From Scylla paramamosain (Eukaryota; Arthropoda; Malacostraca; Decapoda; Portunidae), in assembly GCF_035594125.1 (NCBI RefSeq), contig NC_087163.1:10590001-10654000 (forward strand): a DNA stretch of 64,000 nt. Direction: 5' to 3'. Numbering within the stretch: the first letter of the stretch is position 1; each line of letters starts with the position of its first letter. The notes under the pieces are model-generated. The model saw only the letters and a program-made list of their open reading frames with translations. It did not search any database and was not told the DNA's origin. Shown here in pieces: positions 10,725 through 23,835 of this stretch. A program made the position numbers and the translations under genes.

Positions 10725-10734
<10 letters not shown>
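9756..10734 (-). pseudogene. LINE remnant: RT C-terminal region plus RNase H
   Basis: RNase H domain of the kind found at the 3' end of I/R1/Jockey-group non-LTR retrotransposons. The first piece (10734-10144) contains YTDGSVD and ends at LQTEL, the D and E of the active site. The second piece (about 10130-9756, other frame) contains HTDSLGAIQAM and WISSHAGHEGNVVADVAAKKA, giving the next two acidic residues and the catalytic-loop His. The frame is lost at a 12-base A run (T run on the plus strand, about 10104-10115), probably an expansion. The Met at 10734 lies exactly where repeat family G ends, so it may be accidental. No RT core is present upstream. Confidence 0.82.
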
Positions 10735-11156
<422 letters not shown>

Positions 11157-11224
11157 CTGAATGAATAGGAGTATTTGTATGTTAGCATTCTCACAAGATA
11201 TTTGATTGTGACTTTTGGTAATGG

Positions 11225-12350
11225 TATATGACCACTTACACCTTGCCTGGTCGAACTCTTTCAACTCTGTCAGCATCTACCTTTCCTTCTTGCTGGAAGC
11301 TTGCCTACATTCAGCGTGTTCCTAAAAAGGGTGACCGTTCTAATTCCTAAATCTACCGTTCTATTGTTTTAATTTCCTACGGCTTCTATCCTTCTGTCTA
11401 TAACTTCATCTCATGTTTCCTTTCTGATCGTTCTATTGCTGCTGTGGTAGACGGTCTCTGTTCTCCTAAATCTATTAACAGGGTCCTGTCCTGTCACCCA
11501 CTCACTTCTTATTTATCAATGACCTACTAAACCAAACTTCTTGTCCTATCCACTCCTATGCTGATGATACCATCCTGCACTTTTCCACGTCTTTTTAAAG
11601 ACGTCTAACCCTTCAGGAAGCAAACATTTCATGCATGGAAGCCACAGAACGCCTGACTTATGATTTTTCTAAAATTTCTGATTGAGGCAGAGCAAACTTG
11701 GTATTGTTCAATGCCTCATAAACCCAAGTCCTCCATCTATCAACTCGATACAATCTTCCAGACAACTATCCCCTCTTATTCAATAACACTCAACTATCCA
11801 TCTCTTCTACACTGAACATCCTCGGTCTGTCTTTTACTTATAATCTAAACTGGAAACTTCACATCTTACCTCAAGCTAAAACAACTTCTATGAAGTTAAG
11901 CATTCTGAGACGTCTCTGCCAGTTTTTTTTTTACCCTCGAGCTGCTAACTCTGTACAACGGCTTTATCCATTCATGCTTCACATGTGTGGGGGGTGTTCC
12001 ACTCATACCGCTCTTCTAGACAGGGTGGAATCAAAAGCTTTTCGTTTCATCAACTCTGCACTAACTGACTGTTTTTCTCCTCTCTCTCATCGTCACAATG
12101 TTGCATCTCTAGCTATCTTCTACTGCTATTTTCATTTTAACTGCTCTTCTGACCTTGTTAACTGCATGCCTCCCCTCCTTCCGCGGCCTCGCTGCACAAG
12201 ACTTTCTTTTTTCTCTCACCCCTATTCTGTCCACCTTTCTAGAATGCAAGAGTTAACCAGTATTTCTCAATCATTCATCCCTTTCTCTGGTAAACTCTGA
12301 AACTCCCTGCTTGCTTCTGTAATTCCACCTTCCTATGACTTCATTTCATT
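11225..12350 (+). mobile_element. LINE-A copy 1, RT and 3' region, degenerate
   Basis: Nucleotide similarity to the longer LINE-A copy at 15.7-18.9 kb begins at CTTACACCTTGCCTGG and ends near the C-terminal domain (GGTAAACTCTGAAACTCCC). The RT block between KKGDRSN and the S-Y-G-F-Y-P segment is deleted. The YADD region is present (TATGCTGATGAT near 11558). Several stops and indels interrupt it. The only longish open piece is 11890-12300, the C-terminal domain. Non-functional. Confidence 0.88.
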
Positions 12351-13081
12351 CTGTATGAATAGGAGTGTTTCTTGCTAGATCGCTTATGTTTTTAATCATA
12401 CTCTTTTTCGTTCCTGCAATTGTCTTTACAACCAAATTGTAGTGAAATAAGTAAGGAACATTATTTAGTAGCAAAATGGTGTTGATGTGTAGTACATTGT
12501 TGTGCACGCCCCTTTTCGGCCTTCAGGCGTCTTCAGGTACAGGTTTACCACTGCAATAGCCCAAGGCGGTCAGCGCACACAACAAGAATCCACCACCGCT
12601 GCTGTGGTCGGGCTCGTTTGGGTAGTGGAGGGTTCGAGGAACGCATACGCGGCACCTGCCTGGACTCAACAGACTACTGAGAGGGGTAAGGGGCAACAAA
12701 ACACAAGCTCAGTAGCACTTATGTCTTTATTGCCCACACAGAGCAGTACCATACTACAGCGTAAGTCAGGATCGCCAGCCATCACTCTGCAAAACGTCTC
12801 TGTCGCTGGGTAGCACGTTTCACCTCACAGAACAGCCGCATGCGCACAGCACAGCAAGAGATCACAACTCGTACACAGCGTCGCGCGGATTGCGTCAAGT
12901 ACTCATTGTCTTAGTCTGCCGAGGCACACTAACCTCACACCATGACCCGAAGCGCAGTCACGTCGTTGCAACTGCAGGCAACCAGTGTCGTAGCGTCCCA
13001 CAAGGAGAGCAAGCTGCAGACCACCGCCACAGGTGTTGCGTAGGCAAGGAACGAGGACTCTCTCTTCTAAGAAAGGGCACA

Positions 13082-13121
<40 letters not shown>

Positions 13122-13472
13122 TCCAGGGACATGTGCTTTCTTCTCTTTTGGGGACCGCCACAGTCTCTTGTATAGCGTTGGCTCCTCCGTGATTGGCCGG
13201 CGTGCTGCTGCTCTTCGGGCCAATTACAATGTTTCCCACCTCCGGTCTCGTCTCGAATACCATCTCACTCCTTTCTGAATTCAGCGCTGCCAACATGCAT
13301 CTTCGCTACTCGCGGCACAGTGCTACCAACGTCACCCCACCTCACCCCCCCGTCGCAACAATATTTCTAGGGAGGGATAACGACCTCTGTCATTGGTTCC
13401 TTTATCTCATTGTCATGGGACAAAATAACGATTAGAAAAAAAAGAAAGGCAATACCATCCAAATAATAATAA
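12351..13472. other. Non-coding region with (CT)n
   Basis: Locally GC-rich, unlike its AT-rich neighbours. Holds a (CT)n tract at about 13080-13122. ORFs on both strands across that tract (LSLSLS, RERERE) are repeat artefacts. I see no domain or splice-consistent exon. Confidence 0.55.
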
Positions 13473-13500
13473 TAGGCTATGAAATAAATTTCATAGCCTA
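13473..13500. repeat. Perfect 13-bp inverted repeat (hairpin)
   Basis: TAGGCTATGAAAT, two bases, then its exact reverse complement. Flanked by (AAT)n on the left. Not followed by a T run, so a bacterial-type terminator is irrelevant. Confidence 0.9.
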
Positions 13501-14228
<728 letters not shown>

Positions 14229-14755
14229 TTGGCAGGGGTGTACTATGTCCTATATAAGCACGAGCGCGAGTTATCTGCGTCAGGCACACTCATCAGACTC
14301 CTGCAGCAGACATTGGACCAGCAACACCTCAGCCGTGCTTCCGAGCTTGTGGACTTGGCCCCCGCACTGGGCTGTTTGCGAGACTGTCTCGGCTGGATCT
14401 GTCAGTTTAGGTCCACTTTGTGGACTTCTGTTGACTTCTGACGGACTTTCTGATGTTATGGAGACGGTCCTGTGGATTTAGTCTACACTGATGGAGATTC
14501 TGTCCCACTTTGTGGACTATTTCTCGCGACTAAATATGGACTTTGTTTTTTCGCCCAGAGTGACTCTGAGTACGAAACTAAACCCTGAAGGGCTGCCATT
14601 TAGGGCAGTCGCATGAAGGGAACCCGTAGACGGGTTGGTCAAAGGAAGACCAGTGTTATGGCCATAGGGCAGCTGGTAGCCATGTCAAATACCTGTAAGG
14701 GGAATCTGACTGGACTTGGGTTTTTATTCCTTGCAGATGTAGGCACTATGCAGAT
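14229..14755 (+). other. LINE-B copy 1, 5' untranslated region
   Basis: Shares the block around CTAAACCCTGAAGG...GCATGAAGGG with the region upstream of ORF1 in LINE-B copy 2 (CCGAACCCTGAAGGCATGTCC at about 23467). No ORF longer than the shadow frames. Confidence 0.65.
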
Positions 14756-15735
14756 ATGGCCAGAATAAAAACAAAGTGTAAGACCAACACAAAAGATAGA
14801 AAGTTAAAACTAATTGAGATTTTGTGCAGCAATAACATTGAGATCGGCAGAAATAACTGGAAATGATTGTTTCGCGGTACTGACAATTAATGAACAACAT
14901 GCTGACTCCATATTCAGAGCAGATGTCAAGCATGCACTTGCTACAAATGATTTTACACCTGTAATGCAACCAGAATTAAAAGCTAAAAAGAGTGTAATAA
15001 TCCCAAGAGTAGATGACCTCATCTATGAATGAAGTTCTGTGGAAATTAGGGAGTAAATTACAAATAAAATGTAATAATCCCAAGAGTAGATGACCTTATC
15101 TATGAATGAAGTCCTGTGGAAATTAGGGAGGAAATTACAAATAAAATCTTATGTATAGGTGAAGAAGGACTGAAAGGAGTATATAGGTTACCAAACTCCC
15201 CCACCATCAAACTGACTTTTACTCAAATACAACTAGCTAAAAGATGTACAGAGACAGGACTTAAGGCCTTCAGCATCAACATTCCCTCACATGAAATTAA
15301 GCTAGAAATTTGCATACCATGATGAGCATGAGGTGCTATGCCCTCGAAGAACATTTTACAAATTAATGCCCAAGGACTAAAGAATTTATAATATGCTCTG
15401 AGTGTAGTATAGAAGGCCACGTATGACACAAATGCAAGGAGGCTTATAAAAAATGCCTGAATTGTGGAGACAATCACAGCACTCTTGCTTTGATATGTAT
15501 TAAAAGAAATGAGGTTCTCAAAGAAAAACGAATCCAAGAACAAGAGAGACAAAAAATGACATACTCTAACATTACACAAGCTAATCTAGCACCTAAAATG
15601 CCCACCTATAAATTGCGTGAAATAACTAAGGAAGAGATATTAAAAATCAACATGTGTTGCTCATGCGCACCGTAAAAATCTGGAAAAACCAGGAACTTAC
15701 GCTAATGAATTAAATAAAGAACTAAAAGCAAACAA
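14756..15735 (+). pseudogene. LINE-B copy 1 ORF1 (gag-like, CCHC), 5' part
   Basis: Starts MARIKTKCKTNTKDRKLKLI at 14756, matching MTRVKMKCKG... at 23836 in copy 2, which supports the start. Frame changes and stops follow (TGA about 14861). Downstream, ICSECSIEGHV..HKC and CLNCGDNHSTLALIC form two zinc knuckles at about 15390-15500, the first with an internal stop. A short tandem duplication (GTAATAATCCCAAGAGTAGATGACC, at about 14994 and 15070) has been added within it. The role by family is RNA binding and RNP formation. Confidence 0.8.
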
Positions 15736-15949
15736 CTTGCCAAACAAGTGAGGTCTAATGCACTGTTCAGAGGGTGCTGTGAACTTATCATTAAACCCAG
15801 CTGTGACCTCACTGAACGTTTCCCTTTGTGTCTCACAACACAAGGGGGTAGTCACAGCCTGCCCTCTAAAGACAACTCTCTTCCTCCATACAAAACTACA
15901 AGCACCTAAAAACACACACACCCTTCACTCAAAAAAATTCAAAATCATC

Positions 15950-16800
15950 ATGGTGACTCCTACACCAGTCTCAGAGTCCCCATCTGGGGAGGGAACCATA
16001 AATGTCTTTCTGCCTTTCTGTCGACGACCCTAAGTGTCTTGACACCCCCCTAAACTTTTTCTTCATTAACTTCTGCAACATTCGCGGTCTAAGATCTAAT
16101 TTTCATTCTGTAGAACACCACCTCTCCTCTTCTAAACCTCATCTTCTTTTCCTCACTGAAACTCAGGTGTCTGAAGCAACTGACAGTAGCCCCTTTTCTG
16201 TTCCCTCCTACTTTCTCTATCTTCATTTTCGATCCCAAGCTGGATACTGCGTTTATGTGCGCAATGACTTAACCTGCTCTCGTGACCACGCTCTTGAATC
16301 TTCCGAGTTTTCGACCATCTGGCTACGACTATAGAGTCACTCTCAAACTAAATTTTTCTGTGCTGTATACCTCTCACCTAACTCCTCTGACTATAAGAAA
16401 TTCTTTGACTACTTAACTTCCAAAGTGGAGCACATTATGACCCTCTATCCTTTTGCAGAGATCTCCATTCTTGGAGACTTCAATGTTCACTACCAGCTTT
16501 GGCTTTCCTCTCCCTTCACTGACCATCCTGATGAACTAGCCTACAACTTTGCTATCCTCCACGATCTAGAGGAATTGGTGCAACACCCTACTCGTATTCC
16601 TGACCGTCTTGGAGATACGCCCAACATTCTTGACCTTTTCCTGACCTCTAATCCTTCTGCTTATGCTGTCACCCTTTTTTCTCCATTGGGCTCCTCCGAT
16701 CACAATCTGTATCTTGTCCTATCGCTCCAATCCCTCCTCAGGATCCCCCTAAGCGAAGGTGCATCTGGCGTTTTGCCTATGCTAGTTGGGGGGACCTGAG
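15950..16800 (+). pseudogene. LINE-A copy 2 ORF: AP endonuclease domain
   Basis: The endonuclease nicks target DNA for target-primed reverse transcription. The likely start is the ATG at 15950 (MVTPTPVSESPSGEG). Motifs: NFCNIRGLRSN, LLFLTETQ (catalytic Glu), [22 protein letters not shown] (Asp/Asn) and LGSSDHNL (Asp-His pair). The frame is lost near 16005-16030, has a stop at about 16332 and shifts again before 16425. Close copies are at 29.9-30.87 kb and 31.9-33.2 kb. Confidence 0.87.
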
Positions 16801-18860
16801 GAGGTATTTTGCTGATTTTCCTTGGAATGATTACTGCTTCCGTGTCAGAGACCCGTCTTTGTGTGCTGAGCGCATAACTGAGGTGATAGTGTCTGGCATG
16901 GAGACGTACATTCCTCACTTTTTTTCTGGTCCTAAACCTTCTAAACCTTGGTTTAACACAGCTTGTTATCGTGCTATACATGATAGAGAGGTGGCCCACA
17001 AAGGTACTTAAGCCTTCCATCACCAGAATCTCATGCACTTTATATTTCTGCCAGGAACCATGCCAAGTCTGTTCTCCAATTAGCCAAAAACTCCTTCATT
17101 AACAGAAAGTGTCAAAACCTTTCAAGATCTAACTCCCCTCGTGACTTCTGGCATCTAGCCAAAAATATTTCCAATAACTTTGCTTCTTCTTCTTTCCCCC
17201 CTCTATTTCAACCAGACGGCACCACTGCTATCACATCTATTTCTAAAGCTGAACTCTTCGCTCAAACCTTTGCTAAAAGCTCTACCTTGGACTATTCTGG
17301 ACTTGTTCCTCCCTCTCCTCCACCCTCTGTCTATTTCATGCCACCTATTAAAATTCTTCGCAATGATGTTTTCCATGCCCTCGCTGGCCTAAACCCTCGG
17401 AAGGCTTATGGACCTGATGGGGTCCCTCCTATTGTTCTCCGAAACTGTACCTCCGTGCTTGCACCTTGCCTAGTCAAACTCTTTCAGCTCTGTCTGTCAA
17501 CATCTACCTTTCCTTCTTGCTGGAAGTTTGCCTACATTCAACCTGTTCCTAAAAAGGGTGACCGTTCTAATCCCTCAAACTACCGTCCTATTGCTTTAAT
17601 TTCCTGCCTATCTAAAGTTTTTGAATCTATCCTCAACAGGAAGATTCTTAAACATCTATCACTTCACAACCTTCTATCTGATCGCCAGTACGGGTTCCTT
17701 CAAGGCCGCTCTACTGGTGATCTTCTGGCTTTCCTTACTGAGTCTTGGTCATCCTCTTTTAGAGATTTTGGGGAAACTTTTGCTGTTGCCTTGGAAATAT
17801 CAAAAGCTTTTGATAGAGTCTGGCACAAAGCTTTGATTTCCAAACTACCCTCCTACAGCTTCTATCCTTCTCTCTGTAACTTCATCTCAAGTTTCCTTTC
17901 TGATCGTTCCATTGCTGCTGTGGTAGACGGTCACTATTCTCCTAAATCTATTAACAGTGTTGTTTCTCAGGGTTCTGTTCTGTCACCCACTCTCTTCTTA
18001 TTATTCATTAATGATCTTCTAAACCAAACTTCTTGTCCTATCCACTCCTAGGCTGATGATACCACCCTGCACTTTTCCACGTCTTTTCATAGACGTCTAA
18101 CCCTTCATGAGGTAGACATTTCACGCAGGGAAGCCACAGAACGCTTGACTTCTGATCCTTCTAAAATTTCTGATTGGGGCAGAGCAAACTTGGTATTGTT
18201 CAATGCCTCAAAAACTCAATTCCTTCATCTATCAACTCGACACATCCTTCCAGACAACTATCCCCTCTCCTTCAATGACACTCAACTGTCCCTCTCTTCT
18301 ACACTGAACATCCTCGGTCTGTCCTTTACTTATAATCTGAACTGGAAACTTCACATCTCATCTCTAGCTAAAACAGCTTCTATGAAGTTAGGTGTTCTGA
18401 GACGTCTCCGCCAGTTTTTCTCAGCCACCCAGCTGCTAACTCTGTACAAGGGCCTTATCCGTCCATGAATGGAGTATGTTTCACATTTCTGGGGGGGTTC
18501 CACTCATACTGCTCTTCTAGACAGGGTGGAATCAAAAGCTTTTAGTCTTATCAACTCCTCTCCTCTAACTGACTGTCTTCAGTCTCTCTCTGACCGCCGC
18601 AATGTTGCATCTCTAGCTGTCTTCTACCGCTATTTTCATGCTAACTGCTCATCTGATCTTGCTAACTGCATGCCTCCCCTCCTCCCGCGGCCTTGCTGCA
18701 CTAGACTTTCTTCTTTCTCTCACCCCTATTCTGTCCACCTCTCTAACGCAAGAGTTAACCAGTATTCTCAATCATTCATCCCTTTCTCTGGTAAACTCTG
18801 GAACTCCCTGCCTGCTTCTGTATTTCCACATGACTTTCCTATGACTTGAATTCCTTCAAG
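16801..18860 (+). pseudogene. LINE-A copy 2 ORF: reverse transcriptase and C-terminal domain
   Basis: The best open stretch is 17287-18051. Motifs: AYGPDGVPPIVL, NYRPIALISCLSKVFE, QYGFLQGRSTGD, LEISKAFDRVWH (first catalytic Asp), then a VSQGSVLSP block. The frame ends exactly at the active site: the codon for Tyr of YADD is TAG at 18049-18051, followed by GCTGATGAT (Ala-Asp-Asp). The minus-strand copy at 28-30.9 kb keeps TAC there. Downstream pieces (18145-18468, 18469-18849) carry the conserved LINE-A C-terminal region ([17 protein letters not shown], then LSNARVNQYSQSFIPFSGKLWN). Confidence 0.9.
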
Positions 18861-18985
18861 AGGGAGGTTTCAAGACACTTATTCATAATTTTTTGACTAC
18901 TGCTTTGACCTTTTTATGGGACTGGCATTTCAATGGGCATTTTTTTTTTTTTTTTGTCCCGCATAAAAATAGAAAAAAAAAAAAA

Positions 18986-19420
18986 AACATAATAGTTCCT
19001 GAAGAGACTGATATAAACTTTCCCGAACAAAAGGATGTTAGTGCAACTAGTCTTGAACCACCAGCAAGAACAACAAAAACAAGTGTAAGTTGACAGAGCA
19101 GTTATAGTGATCTAAAAGTCATGACTTTTTACCTGAAAAGATTCTTGAGCCCAACGAGCTTGGACTGAAGTTTTTTACATGAAAATATAATGGCCAAAGA
19201 ACTTCACAACTGGAGATCTTGTAAAACTCGTAAGAAACAATAAAGCTAAAAGGCAATTTACAAATAAATATACAAAACAAATAATAAAGAAAACACAAAA
19301 AGGGGAAATAAATTTATCTAAATGTTGTTATGCAGTAAAACCTGACGAGTACAGAAAAAAAATTAGATCTGGACTTTATCATGAACACTCCCTATTGGAG
19401 CATGGGGACCCCCGCCAGAG
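18986..19420 (+). pseudogene. LINE-B copy 1 ORF1, 3' part, and ORF1/ORF2 junction
   Basis: Continues ORF1 after the LINE-A insertion (IIVPEETDINFPEQK...). The match to copy 2 (IKIPETPDSQK) identifies it. AT-rich and full of stops before the ORF2 endonuclease begins. Confidence 0.65.
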
Positions 19421-20340
19421 AAAACTTTCCAACAATTAGTCACAACCTAAAGATTATCCAACCTAACATCCTGAACTGGAGAACAAATAAACAAACATTA
19501 ATAATAGATTATATTACTAATGACCCTGACATTATTGTATTAAATAGTCATGGACTATAGCCTAAGGAAGAACAAAAAAATTCCAGGTTATAAATCTTAC
19601 AGAATTAATTATAGCAAAAGTTTATCAGATGGCTTTGCCGTCGCAATAAAATATAACATCAAACATAAACTTTACGACGACTTTGACACCAATTTCCTTG
19701 CCGTAGAGCTTGATATAAGTCTCAGACCTATAATAACCATGTATTTGCCTCCCAGACGTCCTTTTTGCGTCCTATATGCACAGGTTGCTTAATTATAATA
19801 TCGCGACCTACATCCTGGGTGAATTTAATGCCAGACACAGCCTTCTGAAACACTTCTAATAACACAATGGGTAAAAGTTTAGTGAGCCTTATTAATCAAG
19901 AAAAAAATATACATCTCGGTCCACATTTCCCGAATTTTTCAGCCATAATCCTACAACAAACCCGGATAATTTTATCCATTTATTTATTTATTTTATTTTT
20001 TTTCAAATAAACACCACTATTTAAATTGCATCTGTGAGCCGGGGGAATTAACAACCGCCGATCACTTACCTGTTATTTTTAAACTCTCAACAGCACAATT
20101 CATCATTGAGAAAGAAACAGCACAATTCATCATTGAGAAAGAAAAAAAGTATATTAAATACATAAGGCTGACTGGGATTTATTCCAACATAAACTTGAGT
20201 CGCAAATCACTGTGATAAATCATGATGGCAATAGTATTGAACAGTTAGAAAATGCAACTATGAACTTGATTAAAGCTGTCAAAAGTGCTATGGATACAGC
20301 TATAACAAAATCATACCAGTTAAAAACAACACCTGAAATA
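19421..20340 (+). pseudogene. LINE-B copy 1 ORF2: endonuclease domain
   Basis: AP-type endonuclease. Visible motifs across broken frames: QPNILNWRTNKQTLIIDYI (N-terminal block), ILGEFNARHSLL near 19815 (the GDFNARH motif with Glu for Asp), and TTADHLPVIF near 20055 (the SDHxP block). A small duplication of about 28 bp (CACAATTCATCATTGAGAAAGAAA at about 20094 and 20122) lies just downstream. Multiple stops. Confidence 0.78.
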
Positions 20341-22260
20341 AGGAATTTAGAGTCTCAGTTTGAAAAAAATTAAAAGAGTTTGCAGAATTTTTCGGCTGGA
20401 CTGCAAACATACAGAGAAGGCTTAAGAGTAATATCTGAATTACGTAAAGTATGTAAGGAAACTTTAAAAAAAAAATTGGGGGGATAAAACAGTAAAAGCA
20501 GCAAGCAATTCTGGAACAAAATCAAACTACTAAAAGGAAAGAAAACCACTTACACAAACTATATGAAAGATACTGAGGGAAATAAGTATTTCTTAGATAA
20601 AGAAAAATGTGACCTGATGGAGAAAAAGTGGAAGGACGTATTTAAAATCAATGATGAGGAAGAAAATAATTTCGACAAGCAACATTCTGAGCATATTGAC
20701 CGTTATAATAATGTAAATATAAACAGAGTAAAGTCATTTTCTACTGTCAAGATGAATAGATTGAATACTTAAAGCTACCATACCAGAGAAATTACACTTA
20801 CGGAAATAAATCTTGTATTAAGAGATAAAAAAAAAAAAACTCCGGGCTCTACGAAAATAGATAAACAGATATTAGAAAAATACACAGATAAAACGCTAGA
20901 ACAACTGAAAAACATCTTTAACGCATGTTTGTCTGCTGGATAATTTCCAAGTGTTTTCAGAGGCAATAATAATTAAATTTATACCTAAATAAGATAAAAC
21001 CCTTACTAACCCTATGAGCTAACGCCCGATTTGGCTATTAGAGGTACCGGACAAAACATTTGAAAGAATTATTAAAGCTAGATTAAACACCTTTTTATCT
21101 GAAAACAATATATTAAAAGAGCGACTACATGGCTTCAGGCCTTACAAGGGAACATCTACTGCTAAACATTAATTTATGAGACTATCGCCAATGCCTTAGC
21201 AGATTAAAAACAAGTATATACGGTTCTAAAAGATGTTGCTAAAGCGTTTGACAAGGTGTGGCATCATGAGCTAAAATATGAATTAATAAGATTAGGACTT
21301 CCTGACATCTTGGAAAAGTTTTGTGTAACTTTTTGAATAAGAGAACGGTAAAAATAAATTTTGGCAACAGGTACAGTAATGACATAAGATTAATGAGTGA
21401 TGTTCCACAAGGAAGTGTGTTATACACACTTTGTACTAATAATCTTCCCTCACTCGATTTTGGCTGTATAGATACAATGTACGCTGACGATATCACACAA
21501 ATAACATCTCCTAGTAAATCGAAATTAATGAAGAAAGTTAAAATAGAAAGAGAGATTGAAAGAATGAATAAATTTGAAAGAAAAAAATAGTGAAGAAAAA
21601 TTTAAAATAATACCAGTTGCACAATATAAAGCAAGGAAAATTAATGTCAACTAAAAAAAAAAAAAAATCGAAACAAGTATTGCCGGAAAACTTCTTGGGC
21701 TAAATATCTCCACTACAGGGTTCGTTGGCCATATTACCAGAACAATAAGCAAAAGGAATGCAATTTTATCACAACTAAGAAGATTCAGTAAATTAGCTCC
21801 GAAAATGAAAACAATACTAGTAAAAACACTATTAATACCAGTTATGGAGTATCCTTCAATACCAATCTATATGGCCTCAATAACTCAAAAAAGGAAAATG
21901 CAATCCGCCCTAAGTAAGACACTAAGATTCATACACTGTAATGAACAAGATCAATGAAATTCTGAGAAACTACATATCTAATATAACATTGTTCCTTTGA
22001 ATATACTAAATTATTATAAAGCGCAAAAAAAAAAAAAAAAAAAAAAAAATTGGGAAACCATAAGAATAACAGAAAACGAACAATATGATGAACTGGTGAT
22101 ACCACGAAATAACACACACACGTGGTTCCCAAAAAGCAGCAATTGAAGGCAATTATTACATGACAAATTTAATCTCTCTAAGTCTTTAAGTCTCCATAGA
22201 GTGTTACAGACCCAGTGCAAAATCCACCACAAGAGTGATGACGGACGAGGAGAACGCCAC
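20341..22260 (+). pseudogene. LINE-B copy 1 ORF2: reverse transcriptase
   Basis: RT of a Jockey-like LINE in several frames. Motifs: KAFDKVWHHELKYELIRLGLP near 21240-21300, SDVPQGSVL near 21395-21425, and the intact catalytic MYADDITQI near 21478-21505. The C-terminal region continues with IPVMEYPSIPIY near 21837. An A run of 28 bases (about 22025-22052) is within the C-terminal part. Confidence 0.86.
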
Positions 22261-22705
22261 GTCTAACCTTATCCTTATATCCTTATTCTATCTCCTTTGC
22301 TATATTCCTTATACTTTATACCGAATTTTCCTCACCTTACTTTATAACACATAACTACCTAGACATATTGTACCTATTTGATCCTACCACAACTACTACC
22401 CATCCTTCCCTATCCTACCTATTCTACTTATCCTACCTTACCTTTACAACCTCACCTTACCTTAAGCTACTTACTTGCCCTTTACAATACAAATATATCC
22501 AACTCACAAATTAATCACCCTATTTATTTTGTTCACATTACACTCATGTACATAATGCACTTCATAATGTACATAATGCACTTCATACAATGCAAATTCA
22601 AGATCACAGCATCATGCAGTCTAAATTTCTTAGGAACTTATCTGTGTCTCTTTTGGGTGAGGCTGTCTCACTTCAATAAAGCAAAGGAAAAAAACACTGA
22701 GCCTG

Positions 22706-22764
<59 letters not shown>

Positions 22765-22960
22765 CATAGTGAGACTGTACAACCTTGCCCAAAAGTGTGT
22801 ATTGTAGGAATAGATGTGGTTCTGCTGATTCAGTTATGACTTTTTAATGCATGTATAAAATAAATTAATGAGAAGTAGATGTCTGCAGAAAAAAAAATAA
22901 TAATAATAAATAAAAAAATAAACAATAAATAATAAATAAAAAAAAATAATAATGATAAGA
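22261..22960 (+). other. LINE-B copy 1 3' region with (CT)n and A-rich end
   Basis: Pyrimidine-rich, low-complexity sequence, a duplicated CATAATGCACTTCATA segment near 22553, (CT)n at about 22709-22761, and an A/AAT-rich stretch at 22887-22955 that probably marks the retrotransposon tail. Confidence 0.6.
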
Positions 22961-23835
22961 GCAATGTGGTCAAGCCCACAACCTATCTTTTCTCTAATTG
23001 TATTTCACCCCTTCTCTTCCCTCTTAATTTCTCTTTAGCTAGCTTGTTATTTTTCACCCCCCTAAAAAAAAAAAGAGAAAAAAAAAGTCGGCGTCAGAGG
23101 CAAGACAATCGGCCTCCAGTCCTGAGAGTAGCAACAACTCTCCCTTTCAACTCTACACCGCGCGCTCTGAATTCGGCTCCAGCTACCGGCGGTGTGAAGA
23201 AGCCTCACCGTTACAGGCCAGGAACCGGGATGGGGTACCGAGTGAGACTCACCGGCTCTTTCAACTTTTGTGCAGCGTTGCTACAGAGAATATAAACACC
23301 ACCTGTGTCCAGTGTTTGAATACACCACCTTTGTTTCCCTGCGGCATTCGAGGTTTACCTACGAGCTGTGGCAGCTGGGTGGTGACTATCCTTTCACTGC
23401 GCAATTCAGGTCTTTTTCCAACACTAATTTCTTTTCTAACAGAGCACCCACGAGCACGGTATGAAGCCGAACCCTGAAGGCATGTCCATGAAGGGGCCCC
23501 CTAGGCAGGGGTGGTTATAGGAATTCCATGGGTTAAGGGAAAATCCCTGTTTCTCTCCAGAGGTGAAAGTACTTAGTAGCCTTGTAAATCGGCGGAGCAA
23601 AAGAAGAAGCTCGTGACGAAGTGAGCTGGACAGGCACTTGGCACAGGCAGGTGTGTCAAGGGAGGGAAGCGTTGCCCCAGTGGCCCTTCGAACCCCTGCT
23701 GGTTGGGTGCTCTGTCACCCCTCAGGGGTGACAGAGGGAAGGTGTAGGTGTGGGGGATCGGGCCTTGGCCCCTTGTAGGCTGTGCACTGTTGCCGTTGTT
23801 TGCTAACTCTAGTAAGAGTGTAACATGTAACCAAA
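22961..23835 (+). other. LINE-B copy 2, probable 5' untranslated region
   Basis: No supported ORF. The part from about 23460 shares the ACCCTGAAGG block with the 5' region of copy 1. The part before it is GC-richer and may be older flank or an extended 5' end. A hairpin-prone CACCCCTCAGGGGTG lies at about 23716-23730. Confidence 0.5.

Larger units (their letters stand above)
15736..18985 (+). mobile_element. LINE-A copy 2, nearly full length, inserted in LINE-B
   Basis: Begins near the LINE-A 5' end (GTCTAATGCACTGTTCAG..., compare GTTTAAAGCACTGGATCAG at 31908) and ends in a T/A-rich 3' tail. It has one ORF encoding AP-type endonuclease then RT then a C-terminal domain, with no RNase H. I place it in the Jockey/CR1 group of LINEs. 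It interrupts ORF1 of LINE-B. Target duplication is obscured by the A-rich tail. Confidence 0.9.
14229..22960 (+). mobile_element. LINE-B copy 1 (Jockey-like), split by a LINE-A insertion
   Basis: A 5' untranslated region (14229-14755), a gag-like CCHC ORF1 (from 14756), an endonuclease/RT ORF2 (19.4-22.25 kb) and a 3' region ending in A-rich sequence (to about 22960) form one element. LINE-A copy 2 (about 15736-18985) lies inside ORF1: the LINE-B sequence reads through on both sides when aligned with copy 2 at 24.7 kb (...NNLP before, IVPEETD after). Two-ORF structure with CCHC knuckles and YADD fits the Jockey clade. Confidence 0.85.

Noticed and set aside
12903..13296. ORFs with RERERE or LSLSLS stretches (also near 22.7, 50.95 and 54.0 kb)
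   Set aside because: They are produced by (CT)n/(GA)n repeats and have no domain on either side.
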